Assembly (NCBI RefSeq): GCF_037975245.1
Contig: NC_092568.1
Coordinates: forward strand, 26,470,501 to 26,534,500
Reading direction: 5' to 3'
Source: Apostichopus japonicus
Taxonomy: Eukaryota > Echinodermata > Holothuroidea > Aspidochirotida > Stichopodidae
Length of the DNA: 64,000 nt
Positions 36,301-51,300 of the stretch are shown here, piece after piece. The notes under the pieces were generated by a model. It saw only the letters and a list, made by a program, of their open reading frames with translations, was not told the origin of the DNA and made no database searches. How positions within the stretch are numbered: the first letter of the stretch is position 1; each line of letters starts with the position of its first letter. The translations under genes were made by a program, and so were the position numbers.

Positions 36301-39300
36301 CTATTTTGCTGTCCCGGCATCCTGAAAACCACTAAAGAAAACAAATTTGCACAATGACCGTTACACCTTATTTGGGAATAACATTTCAAGGAAGAGAGTT
36401 TTGCACAAATGTTTTTGTAAACATACAGTAAATAACGCCGCATTGTGAGTTTGTATGTAATAGTTTCAAAAAAGTTTCATGTATTTTAGGCTTTTTTGAA
36501 TATAATACATGAATATATTACAAAGGCTTTGTGTAGAAAAGCTGTTCTGCATTTAATCATTTGTATTGCAAATTAGCCAATTTGAATAGCATAATTACGT
36601 TATGTGGTTTTAATTTATCCCTGAAAGTTTGCAATGCTGAGTACATTATTCCAATGGAGTGACATGTACCTAATGAAATCGTTTTTATAATTCCTGCCAA
36701 ACACACACACACACACACACAAGCACACACATGCCAAAAAGAAGTATCCTTGGGATTAGGTAATTATCTAAAGATTTATTACACTAATTTTGCACAATCG
36801 ATTCCTTTAACAATTTCATGCAAGGTCAAGTTCAGGTCAGTATCACCTGATTGTGTCAGCTGACTCTCTCTCCTGTCAAACTTTACAGACTTTAAGGTTA
36901 ATTTTATTTCTGCCTGGGACAGACTACAGACTCTGCAACATGTAGATGGTCAACAGGCCACTATATTCCATTAATATACACTGTCCCATGGGCCCTCAAC
37001 CCCTTACAAACTTGTAATTACTTAAGTAAACAAGTGGAGCTCCTATAAAATTGATGGGAACCAGACAGTGTTAATACATAGCTCAGTTAATATGCACAAA
37101 GCAAACAGAGTTCAAATCTGTTAACTGAGAACTTAAAGCATCATTAAGGTTGAAATTTGAAGCCTTAGCAGCCAAATATAGATCTTGTTCTACTCCAGTC
37201 ATGGAAAGCTTACAACAAGTGTATAACAACAAAAAAACCTAAAAAAAAGAACAATATAAATATATATATATATAATGAAATCCAGACATTGTTATTATTG
37301 CATATGGTCACATCAAATCAAGATTTTATATTCAACTTATAAATTTGTTGAAATTATTATTAGAAACAAGGAATGCTTTCGATTGGCTCCGATAGTGTTC
37401 TTACCAACATTTTTTATCACCAGTACTTATAACAATGGTTTGACTAGATCAATCCTATAATTTCCCAAACTTAATTTTCGTTTTTACAATCTCTTATATT
37501 TCTCTGGTAATTCAAACATAACTTTGTAATTTGCTTTTCATTGGCCTTAGAATCATATTTAATTCATATGGAAATTCATATCACTTAGACAATGTCTGCT
37601 AAATATTTACACTGAAGGGTGACATTTGACAAGAATTTATTGGCAAATTGTACTTGCTATAAAATATTGGGGCAACCTATCCCTTTATGAATTATTATTA
37701 TTGTACTTCATCCAGCACAGTTTCCCTTCAATCAGAAACCCTGTGGTCATGATGCAAATACCATTAAGTAAGATGTGACTACTTCGATGAAATGACCTAA
37801 CATCTTAAAGTTCATTCACCTGCAATCTGTGTTCAATCTTTAGGACATTGCAAACTTCAACACAATACAAGTCAGAAACAGCATCAAAAATCTGGAGGGG
37901 GAATCTTAGGAACAGAACGTTCTTTTTTTGGGGGGGGGGGAGAGAAGAGGGGGAGAGGGGAATGGTAGGGGTAAACCAAACCAAGTCACTTTTCCTCCCT
38001 GGCCGATCCCCTTCCCATAGGTAGGTTGCATCACTTCGTATAAAGTGTAATTCTTAGTGACACAGGAAGCCAACTACTGTAGTAACAACCTCCGCCACGG
38101 TTAATTGGAAGAAATGGTGAAATGGTTAAATCAACCTAGGTAACAAATAATGAGAAAACCAGTTGTTAGCTGAACAGTACACCTGCAACCATGATGCAAC
38201 TGGCTTGAACCTGTAAATGGCTCCAGATTAACCCCTTTATGTTCATTGACTTCAATCTCCTACAGAAACCTACATTGTTATTCCAGGATGATATTGAGCA
38301 AGTTTGGGGAATTCCCACATAGTTTCTGTGGTTGCACTAGCTTTGAAGTATTTTAAACAATACTCAAAATTTTACCTGCCCACATGACTCATTCAACATA
38401 AACAGCTGTGTTCTTAAACATTGATCCCAAGCAACCCATATATATGACCCTTGACCTGCTCTGTAATTGGTCAAAATCTAGCGATCATTGTGTCAAACTT
38501 TCGTCCACATTTGTGAACCATTCTGTGCAAAACACTTTTAAAAATTGTGAATAAACCACACCATTGGGGCTGTCATATGTGATACACAGTCCATATTACA
38601 ATTTTTTAGATATTTTATGTACACTGAATTTAAATCTATGTCTGTGTTAAATGTGACAAGTGCCTTTAACAGGAGAAGTGATGCTTGGCTATCACAAAAA
38701 GGGAAAAAAAAGAGGAAAGTTTAGGCAACATAATTGTGTCACATATATGTTGACATCAACATTACACATTAAAGGGTGCGAAGACTCGCGCAAAAAGAAA
38801 CGTCTAATGCCGGTAATCTGACCTAGTTTCGAATGAGGTGTAACAGAAGTGTTATACACCACCATCCATCCCAGAAAGTACACACACAGCTTGCTACCAT
38901 CGGTTATTAGACACTAGTGTACAGTCAGTACATACAGCTGCGGTCAATACTCACAGCACAGTGTACAAACAATACAGCGATGGACATCTCAGGTCCAGCT
39001 GAAAATAACAAGGTATCACGTATCATTACTGTACTGTCTGCATTTTATAGCGACACGAACTAAACATCACTTGCAAGCAACGGAAAGTTAACTTTTTCAG
39101 ATGACGGCACGCGGTTTGGGGCAAGTCTTCAATGCCTTTAACTCCCTATGATGTGGTACTTCACAATTACAGTATCCCTTCAAGGTGAGGTATCTACAAA
39201 ACAATCACTACTTCTTTAAGAGGTGACAGACGCTGGGCGGACCTCAATCATTCCTACTCTAATGACTTCAGGGAGTAGCATTTACACTACATTAATGACA

Positions 39301-42300
39301 GTGGCATGCACTAAAACAACAACATGAAATTTCATGAATATCTCACAATCATTTGGGGGCGATTAAGAAAGAATGTATATCCTCATGATATCACACCAGT
39401 TAGGCCTAGGCTACCAAAAGCCATCATAAGAGGTGCAAATTATACCTAGCCCAGGGCCCTAAATGACAAACTCACTTCTACGTTAATCGTTTCAAAATGT
39501 ACACTGTACTAGTGTACCATAAGTAAAATCTTTTTGAAATACCACACAAACGTATGTCGGTGTGAGATTTGTCAACTATCGATAGTAAGGCAACTTCCAC
39601 GCACGGTATCTGGCCGTGACAAACTTGTTTTGAATGATTTATGATCAATTAAACCTGATGCTTAGAAATGTGGTGCAGACCAAATAACATTAAATTATTG
39701 ACATAACATGTGTAGAAAGAGAATGTTGGCAACATTCTCAAATAACCTTGAGAAGGTTCTGTCATCGTGCATGTATACATACACCGAAAAATGAATGAAA
39801 AACCATCCCGTTGCTAATTCACCAAAAACTCAGTGTGTCCGTTTGTATCAATTTGATTTCTATTGTGGGAAAGTAAAACTCATTAAAATGATTTGAGATG
39901 AAAAATGAAAAACAAGAAGCATTTATCATCGATCGGTTTGATAAAGACTGAATGATTCCTTCATAAGCTAAAAAGAAAGAAGCAATATCCACGCAAGAAA
40001 AGGTTTGAAACTACAAACATGTCTGCAGGTAAACATGAATGTTGGTATCATAGAGACACAGCACATACGGCATACGGTTCCACCGTTTAGAGCTCGTGCA
40101 ATCGTGAGTTCATAGTAATTCAACGAAACGAACAGATGATAGGTTGCTTATGTTTATTCAACATTTACGTAAGCTTTAGAAGCCTCCTCTAGTATTGTTC
40201 CTTATTGACTACAGGTAAACATCACTGTTATCAAGAGTCGCTGTACTACTGTATGCGCATCTGTTCATTTTCCAAGAAATCATAGAGAAATGTCATTGAA
40301 GTAATCATTGAGAACAATAGACAGGAAGATATGAACTAGATTTGCCAAGATGACAACATGACTGAAGCTTCAGTTGATATTACGAGAGTTTCCAACGTGG
40401 ATATTAAGGTGACACGAAAAAAGGCTAGATATTCTAAAGAAGGCCAAAGAATTCCAAAAACTTTCCAAAAGAATTCCAAAACCTTTTGAATATTTTTGTG
40501 ATTATTTATTAGCATGGTTATAGCTTCCCACCCAAGTCCTTTTGCAATTTTCAATCAAGTATATTGAAATTGGGCAGTTCCTAGCTGCACCCCCTCTGTT
40601 ACCCCACCTGCCACTCTTTCCCCCCACCCCCTCCCAGGCAAACTGTACAAGGATCCTATAGTATCTAACATGCACACTGGAGTAGGCCTAGCTCGACTAG
40701 CCGCCTACATTCATCTGAGCACTGTGCATGTATTAAAAGCAAAAAGCCTATTTAAATATTGTTGATACATGTATTGTTGAATGATATCAGCAGATTGCTC
40801 ACTATTTAAGTATATTCTTTCCAGTTCAGAGTGAGAAGGTACTTCCCCTTTCCCCTTCATGCTACCACACTGCCCATGATGTAGAATCTCTTTTCCTTTA
40901 ATCTTTTTTTTAAGTCCGAAAGTTTTGAATGACAAAGGCTTCATTAGCTTTATGACAAAGCTTTTTGACAATTATTTTATCTGCCATAAATTGGACACAA
41001 AACAGATAACATTTTGATCATGCAAAGGGTTATTGCTTGTGTTTGTTTGGAAAGATCATCCAGGAATCCCTCTTGAAATACATAACTTTCCTCACTCGTA
41101 TGTAAAACCGTGTAACGAAACCTGCAATCAGGGTCAACCAAAATGACGGAAAAACAGGATAAGAGAGAAAACTATACAAAATAACTTGCATTTACAATAC
41201 ATGCTATTTGAAGGCTTCCTAATTTCAAAAGAACTGCTCTCTTTGCCCTGTTCTGTATTTTGATACTTTGAATAATGGAAAGGAAAAAAAAAAATATCAT
41301 CACACTGACTGAAAAGTGCAAGAAGAAAAACTACAAAGTGAGCCCGCCGTTTGAGGTGTTACAAAAAGAAGAGCCGTTCACACCCCTATCATCACACCTC
41401 CTTGTATGTGGTAGATATCATTGGAAAGTTTACAAACAGTTGAAAAGAAAAAAAAAGGCGAATCTCAACTCCCTAGTACTGGATAGAATGGTTACTGTCC
41501 CTACAAATTGATACAAGGAAGTCACATGCAGAGGTAGAGTGCTTGTCTCTTGCAGTTTTTTTTATCATTTTAGATCATTTCTAAAAGTGAAAGACTAACT
41601 ACTACAACAGAACGAAGAGAAAAGGAAAATGCCGGCCCGTGGCTTGAATAGCTTCAAAAGGAAAACTCCAGTAGCCGTAGTACTGCTGAGGCCTCAAAGA
41701 CCTTCCTCCTTTGTCTGACGAGGTTTGAAATTTTATTGTTAACATACTGGCCACGGATGAATGCACAATCATCAGTTCTCTGCGTTTTTCAAAGGATCCC
41801 TTTTATTCTTCATTTGAATTAACACCAACTCACAAGAGTTAAATTCTATTCAAGAATCGTGGGAATTTCTGGCTAATCTGGTCGGAGAACAATAACCGAG
41901 GTGTAAAAAAAACTGTGAGTCAAGGTCAAAGAATAGACCGAAGAATGGCCAACTGTCATTTAAATGGAGGGCGCTAGACCAAAGTATAAAAAAAACCCAA
42001 TTAACACAATAAATGATGTCATCATAAAAGATCACAAGGTTCTTTGTAACAAAGACACATTGCTGAAAGACGTCAGTTTACACCGTAACCACTGTTTAAA
42101 CGTGTTTACTAAATACTGAGCCTAAAATTCAATAGCACTGCCCGCAAATATGCTAGATAGTCGAATAACGGTCACCCTTGCTCGGATTTCAATGAAAAAC
42201 ATATTTTACCGCCATTGTAAAAGCAGGCCCTAATTATCAACACTGAGATAGTTAATTGTCTAATTTAATAGTCTTATATGGCTAAATAATTTGGACGATG

Positions 42301-45300
42301 TAAGCCTTAACTTCTAGCAATTTTGGTGCGCTAAAATTTGGGGCCACTACCGACGACCTATACTAGCAATGAAGAAGGAGGCACATACAAATCAATTGGT
42401 TTGTCTGTTACACTTGTACATTTCAAATGCTGTACACTATCTAAAAAAATGCTTCTATGAGAATGAGATATATGCTACTTGTAGGCCTCGAAACTCTCAT
42501 GTTTCATCATATCATATTGGTAGAGATGGTTTCTCTCCCAAAAATCAACTATAAAGTTTTTGGTCACAGAAAATCTGGAAGATATTCCATGTTATGAACC
42601 TGCGTGGATATTTACAAACAAGAAAAAATAACTGTCTCCTCACTACAACTGCACTCTTCCTTCATTGTGTCTATAGAACATTTATGGTAACTTTACAGTA
42701 CTGTCCTATCTTGGTGGTGACCAATTTCCTGTCTACTGCCCTCCCCCCTTCTCTTTCTACCACCTGTAGTGTCCACTCGGCTGAGAACAGCTCTAGTAAT
42801 CTACAGAAATCCTTTAAGTCATGTATGCTTGAAAGCTTTCAACGGTTTTGGATATCATCAATCTTAGGGTACACACACACATGAAAAGAAAGAGCCAGAG
42901 GGGGAGGGGGGGGGGGTTGGAGGAGGAGGGGGGGTTGGAGGAGAGAGGGTGGTAGTAGTGTTGTAGCAAAACTTATTCAGTATACTTAAAGTAGGATTCA
43001 GAGTTTGAACACTGTGTTCTATTCATTCACTACTCTGTCAGTAAATACTACTTTGTCCAGTTTCTCATGCACATATACTCACTAATTAGTGAGTAACTGT
43101 CGGAAGAAGCAAGATTGACAGGTCTTTTTCGACGGTCTTTTCGTATTTAAATTTCCACCCAATTGCCAGTAGCCTACTTTACACTTCACGAGCATTTCAA
43201 AACAGCCAATTAGGAGGAAACATGTATTGCAAAACACTATTGAGTCCTTGAAGTAATATTAGTAAATACAGACAGGGTACATGTGTAATCAACCTACATG
43301 TGTAGATCCGCACAAACTATACGTAAAGGTATATGCAGCACACCTTTTGCATAGACAACATTGCTTGAACACCAAAGGGATGAAAGTTGCCCACCCCGCA
43401 AAGAAACGAAAGAAAGCGAAAGCAACTTTGTAAGTCTGACGTTCAAACGGAAAGGAAATTGTCGAATGGCAATCGTTAAAGATGGCGTAAGGTTTTAGTT
43501 CAGACGTACAGGTGGCCAAATAACTTCTTGTCAGGTTCATACTTTGGGATACTTTACATTCGTGTCTGTCCCCTTTCTGACCTCAGTTGTGAATATTCAT
43601 TGACTACTAAACAGGGGAGCTAATGAGTTTGCAAGGTTTGACAACTCTATGCCGTTATCTTGCATTTTTCATCATTTCAATGGAAGTCAGTCATATTAAT
43701 GACTTGGTCAGGCATTAACGGTAATGTGTGATTAATTCACAACAATTTCGTGTACATGGCTTGCAGGTCCAAAACAAACACTGATTCCTACCTTTAACTT
43801 TTTGACAATTTCCTTTGAGAGAGCACTTTAAATGATATTATTCAATTTGACAGGCTTTTTGCATAATTTGTTTAACTAATACGTCGATAAATAATTTTTT
43901 TTATCGCATCTCCCTACATGTAATGTATAGGGAAATGAGATATTCTACTGCAACCCACATCAGAAATGTGAGGAAGTGTGTGAGTGAGCCAAAAAAAGTG
44001 TGTTGCCAACTCCCCCTAGACAAACTTGGTTGGTAGGTGCCTGACCATGTAAAGTCATGCCTGACATCATAAGGTCAAATGTCAAGAAACCTAAAAATTG
44101 GTCTTTAGCCATTTTTTGCTTGTCAACAGGTAGGAAAAAGTCTTTAAAACACATGATATGTAGAAAATTTAAAATGAAGGAGATTTAGGTGTTTAGGGTC
44201 GTGGTCAAAGGTCAATTGCAGTCAAAGGTCAACTTGGTCTAAATTGTGCGATAAAGTGTGTCGCAAACTCCTACTAGACCGTATGTCTGATCAAGTTCAA
44301 ACTGGTGCCTGACCATATAAACTTGTGCCTGTGTAATTTATGACATCATAGGTCTAAGGTCAGATATATAACAAACTAAACATGTGTTATTAGCTATTTT
44401 CTGCTTGTCAACATGTAGGAAAAAATTCATAATAGCACACAAATGTAGAGAATGAGACAACTTTTAAAATAGTGCAGATTTTGGTGCTTAGGGTTGAGAG
44501 TAAAGGTCAATTGTAATTTTGTCCTAAATTGTTCGAAAAAGTTTTGGTATTTAGGATCGAGGACATGTAACCTTGTGCCTGTATAATTGATGACGTAATA
44601 CGTCCAACGCCAAAGGTCAAAGGTAGAAACACCTAAAAATTGATGATTAGCCATGTAGGTAAGAGCCATTAATCACACGATATGTAGAGAATAATGAGAC
44701 AAATACTAGAATATCCTTTCTTGGATGTTGAGGGTCAGGTTGAAAGTACATTGTAGGTCAGAGGTGAAATTTGATGCCTTGCAGGTAATACTGTTTCCTA
44801 CTAAACTTTAACCTATATGTTAGAAAACTGGATTTTCCAGCCTATTAAGAAAGATAGCAACCAGATGCATTCAGAAGTAACCCAACAATCTCTTCTATCA
44901 TTGAGGAGATATGAGCTGTATCTCCATGCATAGCCCTCTTATATTACTGTACTTTGTGAGTTTTGTAATATATATGAGTATCAGATAAAAGACTGATATC
45001 TTACATAACTAGGAGAGGGATGTGTGATGCCAAATACACTTAACAGGTCCATCAAATATGTATCAATAACTCGTTCTGTGTGACTCCATATATGTATAGT
45101 TTTTGTATAATTCGGGTCATTTGATAGGATATTTCACGTATGCTGTCCCAAACTACCACAAAATTTGAAAAGAAAATGTGAGTCAAAAACAAAAGTAGGT
45201 CGACAATATAAATTTAAATTACTTCCTATTTGTGATTAGCAGAACTTCTTACACACTAAATATTCATTTCCTATTTGTGAATAGCAAAACTTCTTACACA

Positions 45301-48300
45301 CTAAATATTCATGTCCTATTTTTGATTGGCAGAACTTCAGATGCACTAAATATTCATATACTATTGTGATTGGCAGAACTTCTTACACACTAAATATTCA
45401 TATACTATTGTGATTGGCAGAACTTCTTACACACTAAATATTCATATCCTATTGTGATTGGCAGAACTTCAGATGCACGCTGTCTGGTGGAAGCCAACAA
45501 AAGAAAGCCATCTATGTGTCACAGCCATTCTACTACACTGGTTAGTAGTGTGATAGCATTGCGTTAGTATCATCACTATTAACCCAATGACAATACTGTT
45601 GACAGTTGTTGTCACAAAAGCAGCATTTAACTGATTCACATCCACATTTTGTACCTACATTTTGCACCTACAATTTACTGGGACCCACCAACATCATCAA
45701 GACACCACACCTACTAAAATTATAGAGTTGGAAGCACTTTCGTACAGTCATAGTTCTATTAAAGTGTGTTGAATTTTCGAAATTAGACCAAAGTTTCTGC
45801 TGTATTGGTTTAGTCCAGCCTAGCCAAACCCGTTTCTACTAATTGTCTGCCTTATACCACTGGCACTATATAGCTTGGGTACTACATTTGTAGAAGAAGA
45901 AAGATTGCTTTGTTACCATACCACACAGTAGCTTATTTGCTTATATATGGCATTGCCATTATGTTTCTACCAGTGTTGGTGACAAATGTATACAAACGTT
46001 ACTGCACAATACAACAGGCAGTACACAATGTAATTCACGGTAATAATGTCTTTCAATTCAAAGGGAGACGTTTGTATGCATACATTATTATCTTCCTGCT
46101 GTTATCAAGTTACACAAAATTTACGTAAAATGTGGTTTTAAGACCAATGAATATATGTTTTGTCAAAATTTTGTCTGTAAGGATAGTACTCTTTTATTGT
46201 AATTTTGCGAGAAACATCTTGGAACAGCAGGCTTGTACTGTTTAGTAGGAAGTTGTACACAACACCCTATCCTCCTTCAAAGCAACTGCAAATCTAAGGT
46301 TAAAAAAAGGGTAGGGTACACAAAAGTTGCAAATCTATTTTGGACAATTACAAAGGTTTCTTCTTTCTTTTCAGCCACCGAAAATATATTTTGCAACCTA
46401 ATAATGAAAGTTAGCAATCCCACAAAGTATTTAGTTGATCTTGAGCCAAAGGTTTCATAAGAACAGAATTATTATTTACACACCTACTAAATGAATTTCT
46501 ATAGTAAAAGCACTTCTAACGTTGCCTAACAATGAGGATTCAGCACACGCTTAAAATCAAATACTGAACACAATATCTTGAAGCTTTAAAAAACAAACAA
46601 AGCATATCGCTTCATGTAGATGTATCCATCGTGTAAAACCTGCGGGTTCAGCTGCCAATGGGAAACTAACTTTGCATTTTGTACGCCTACAATTGTAAAG
46701 CCACTGTACTAATACTGGCCCCCAACAGATGACTTAATCACTGTCTGTGATAGTAAACAAGTGCTTGGTAGAAATGCATGGGCAACATTAACATGATACA
46801 TTACAGCTTCAGAAATTACATTTACAATCAGATCAACTGGTAGACAACTTCTATGAATTTCATTTATTTCTCAAAGTTAAGATAAGTTTACATAAAGGTC
46901 ACAAAATGTTTCTTTGTATTAAACTAGACTGGTGATCACGGTGATAAATTCCAACAGGTAGGTATACTGTGTGTGTAGTTTCAATAGGTCCCAAGCATCT
47001 ACTGTGTGTGTAGGTTCAATAGGTCCCAAGCATCTACTGTGTGTGTAGTTTCAATAGGTCCCAAGCATCTACTGTGTGTGTAGGTTCACTAGGGCCCAAG
47101 CATCTACTGTGTGTAGTTTCACTAGGTCCCAAGCAATCTACTGTGTATGTAGTTTCAATAGGTCCCAAGCATCTACTGTGTGTGTAGTTTCAATAGGTCC
47201 CAAGCATCTACTGTGTGTGAAGTTTCCAATAGGTCCCAAGCATCTACTGTGTGTGTAGTTTTCACTAGGGCCCAAGCATCTACTGTGTGTGTAGTTTCAA
47301 TAGGTCCCAAGCATCTACTGTGTGTGTAGTTTCAATAGGTCCCAAGCATCTACTGTATGTGTAGTTTCAATAAGTCCCAAGCATCTACTGTGTGTGTAGG
47401 TTCACTAGGGCCCAAGCATCTACTGTGTGTGTAGGTTCACTAGGGCCCAAGCATCTACTGTGTGTGTAGTTTCAATAGGTCCCAAGCATCTACTGTGTGT
47501 GTAGTTTCAATAGGTCCCAAGCATCTAATGTGTGTGTAGTTTCAATAGGTCCCAAGCATCTACTGTGTGTGTAGTTTCAATAGGTCCCAAGCATCTACTG
47601 TGTGTGTAGGTTCACTAGGGCCCGAGCATTTACTGTGTATGTAGTTTCAAAAGGGCCCAAGCATCTACTGTGTGTGTAGTTTCAATAGGTCCCAAGCATC
47701 TACTGTGTGTGTAGGTTCACTAGAGCCCAAGCATCTACTGTGTTTGTAGGTTCACTAGGGCCCAAGCATCTACTGTGTGTGTAGGTTCACTAGGGCCCAA
47801 GCATCTACTGTGTGTGTAGTTTCAATAGGTCCCAAGCATCTACTGTGTGTGTAGTCTCAATAGGTCCCAAGCATGTTTCATGGTTATAAATTCCAACAGG
47901 TAGGTCTACTGTGTGTGTAGTCTCAATAGGTCCCAAGCATCTACTGTGTGTGTAGTCTCAATAGGTCTCTTTTTCAAACACAAGCATGGTACATGACGGT
48001 TTAAAAAGAGATATTCAAAGTTCGGGCATAATCTATAATAGGAAGGAGTAACAACAGGAGCTAGACTTCAAATCCTGCTATCCAATATTTGCATCATCTC
48101 ATTGATCTGTGCATCTGAATAAAAAGGTTCTAAAAATGATGATAACAATATTTCCATTTTCTTCTTTTGCCCTGGTATTTTGACATTGCCTCAACACTCT
48201 ACAGAATATTCAACAAAGGATGAATCTGATGGGTGCCGAACTAGCGGCAGGGATGTATTAGTCATTGCTGTTTGATAACAAGCTCGCCAACCAGCTCCAC

Positions 48301-51300
48301 CATCCTCCCAACAACAAGCTTCCAGACTTTGATGTGTTGTTTTCCTCCAGCAACAGAAATCCAAACTCACATTCAGTTTGCAAAACAAACTGATGAATTA
48401 ATAATCAACAAATTTTTTTGTATCAAAATGGAAGAGCTTGTGTGAATCTTTTATTATTTTCTACTACTTCTGTTACACATCATCATCATGATGATACTTT
48501 ACTGGAAACTGGATTGCAACCATCCAGGGTTCACCTAGTTATTTATTCATAACAATGTATATTAAAGTGCAATAAAAGGGCACACATGATTAATTGGTAC
48601 CAGGGATTCTGTAATCAAGACACACAGACAGAACATGTCATCATATTTTGATTTTAATTATTATGTCAGTTAATAAATTCGTAAGTTCTTCTTGGGTTTG
48701 TGGTTTTGTACAATTTTGAAACAACAAAATTACAACAACAATAAAACCCATGTATATATATATATATATGTATATATATGTATATATGTATGTGTGATGC
48801 TAATTTTAGTACTTCACAAAATGTATGGTTGGAGCATACAGTATATATATCTATATGTAACAGATCAAGTTAAGATTCATGCAAGGAAAGTGGTTCTTGT
48901 TGGCAATATGGTTTGAAAGATGTTTGTTTGTGACTTTGTCGGTGAGAGATGGCAAGGAGAAGGGGTGAAGGGGAGAGGGGTGAAGGGGAGAGGGATGAAG
49001 GGGAGAGGGGGTGGGGGAGAAGGGGTGGAGGAGAGAAGGTGGAGGGTAGAGGGATAGGGGAGGTGCACATTTGCCACATTTCTTATATTTAATCATGTAC
49101 AATAATACCTGAACTCAACTATATCCATAAGACAAACAAACAACACCATCTAATTGCACTTTCGTTATCACATTTAGCATCATAGGTTCTGTAATGTATT
49201 TTTTTATTTTTTATGATATTATTAATTTATGATATATATCGACCTACAAGAAAGGTCCTTTAATTAAAAGGTTAAGCTAACTGTCTGTTTGCATAGCTGT
49301 GCATTTATACTGCTGAGTTAGGTTAATCATGGATCACTAAGTTTGAATATGCATCAATTATATCTACAAATCGGTGACTTGAATCTGCCTTTTGATGTCC
49401 TAAAAAGCAATCACTTATAGAATTCAATTGTGAGATCCGATGGTTTCCAGCCTTCTGCATTTTTAAAGGGAGGTACAGAGTTTGGTGGAAAAGCGTAGGT
49501 ATTAGTGTTATCCACGGTGTCTCTTTTTCCAACACGTGTTAGTTCATTAAGAAGAGTTTATTTGCAAAGTTAACAAACTCAAAAAGTCTGTCTCATTGCT
49601 GGTAAGATACAGAGATTATATATATGTCAACTGACCACTCTCTGAATTTACAGCTAAAACCAGAGAAACGATCCTGCTGGAAGAAAAGAGCCAGCATCGT
49701 CAAATCTGTGATGATATTCTTATACAACACTGCTTTTAGTGAGCTACAGAGGTCTGAGTGCCAACAAAATACAGGCCCATGTACACAGGACCCTCTGTGG
49801 GAGGTGGGGGGGGGAGGAGTAGTGTGTTTACTGAAGATGTGGACCATTATGTTGAACCTAGTCCTTGGAGAGGAAGGTCTTTTAATTTTGTATAATTGAG
49901 GGTGGTTTCGATGCACACTGCTTTTGTCTCGTGACGACTAGCTGCAGTGAGTTTTAACCACAACACGTAAAACCCTTCTGTGTTACCCAGGAGAGAATGG
50001 ACCTTTTAAAATGGGGTGTGGTGGGGTGGGGGAGGGAGGGAGGAGGGTTGCATACGTACTTGTTGCACTCCCATAGTATACGAGCATGAAATACACAATC
50101 ACACAGTGCCAGCTGTAATTTTCATTCCTGCATGTATCTCTGTGGTAGGCTACATAGGCTACAGTATGGCACAGTATGGCTTCAGAAACTCGGCTTATAA
50201 CGACATGAATGGCTTTTTTATGCCTCTGATGTATCACCGTTGTGCAGACAGACTAGCACGGTTTGTAAAGCCCTGTAATTCCCTTTAAGCTATTTTATAA
50301 TAACTTAGTTAATTGAATCAAGGCAAGGTTTCTGAAGTCCCTATTGTCTCAATATATCTTTGTTTGTTTAGTTCAACAGATCCTGTACCACTCAGTGTTA
50401 TCTCAATCAATTCAGGAGCATAATCTTTCAAATCTTATCTACTTTTCATACTTCATTTACTTTTCATATAACACAATGCACTTTCAATAAAACCAAGAAT
50501 CCTCTTTTTATTTAATATTTGCCATATATTCTTATATTTTTAGTATCTATCATGCCATTATTTAAAATAACTATGAAACTATTAAAATTGCAACACTGTT
50601 CTGGCAAGCCAGCAAAGAAATTCTTGGCTAGAAAGGCACTATGACAAAGTGACCTTGGGACCCTCAGGTTCACACTTTCTCATGACAACAAGCTCTGTAA
50701 CCCATAAACTGTTGCGATTGGTCAGATACTCCTATCAACCGAAAAATTACCGCTAACTTTTGCTTCAAATTTTCGAGACATTACGGATCAGACCCTTGTG
50801 CTCTGTGTTCAGTGTCACAATGAGTTTGATACATGAAGTCAGTGCTCGGTATAAGGCCTAATGCTTCCGATCACTGAACAGGAAGTCAAGGAATTGTTTA
50901 CTACACAACAAAACACGAAACCAGAAGCTGTGTGATGTGAGATGCTGCTATTGATGCCAACTACTATGCTGTTGAATTACATGCATAACAAACAAAAATG
51001 TGAGTGATCGGTCAACGACCATCCTGGGTCGGCCACGAACTGCATCGAAATCACAAATTTAAGCACCGATGATGCGGTCGGACATTCTTTCGATCCTTGG
51101 CTATCGCCGGGTACGAATCATGGGGTGTAATCCGCATTTACAGAACAAATAAGCCCCCTAGCAAGGGGTTCAATCTCAACCCACTTGTTCTCGGGTGTAG
51201 ACTGGAACTTAAGTCACGTAAAATAACAGCCGAGAGAAATTGCTTTTATTCCTTCCATTTAAGGATGGATATAAATAGACAGCAGAAAACAATGGCTGAC

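Noticed and set aside
38770-38800. Second complete TTAA element starting ttaaagggtgcg
   Set aside because: No matching inverted right end was found downstream within about 1.5 kb.
47076-47258. + strand protein with repeated 'SFTRSQA'-like words
   Set aside because: It arises from the 35-bp minisatellite; unit length is not a multiple of three and the frame survives only through indels.
48191-48388. Cys/Trp-rich minus-strand exon
   Set aside because: No acceptor with a pyrimidine tract precedes the frame, and its phase does not fit the phase-1 exons on either side.
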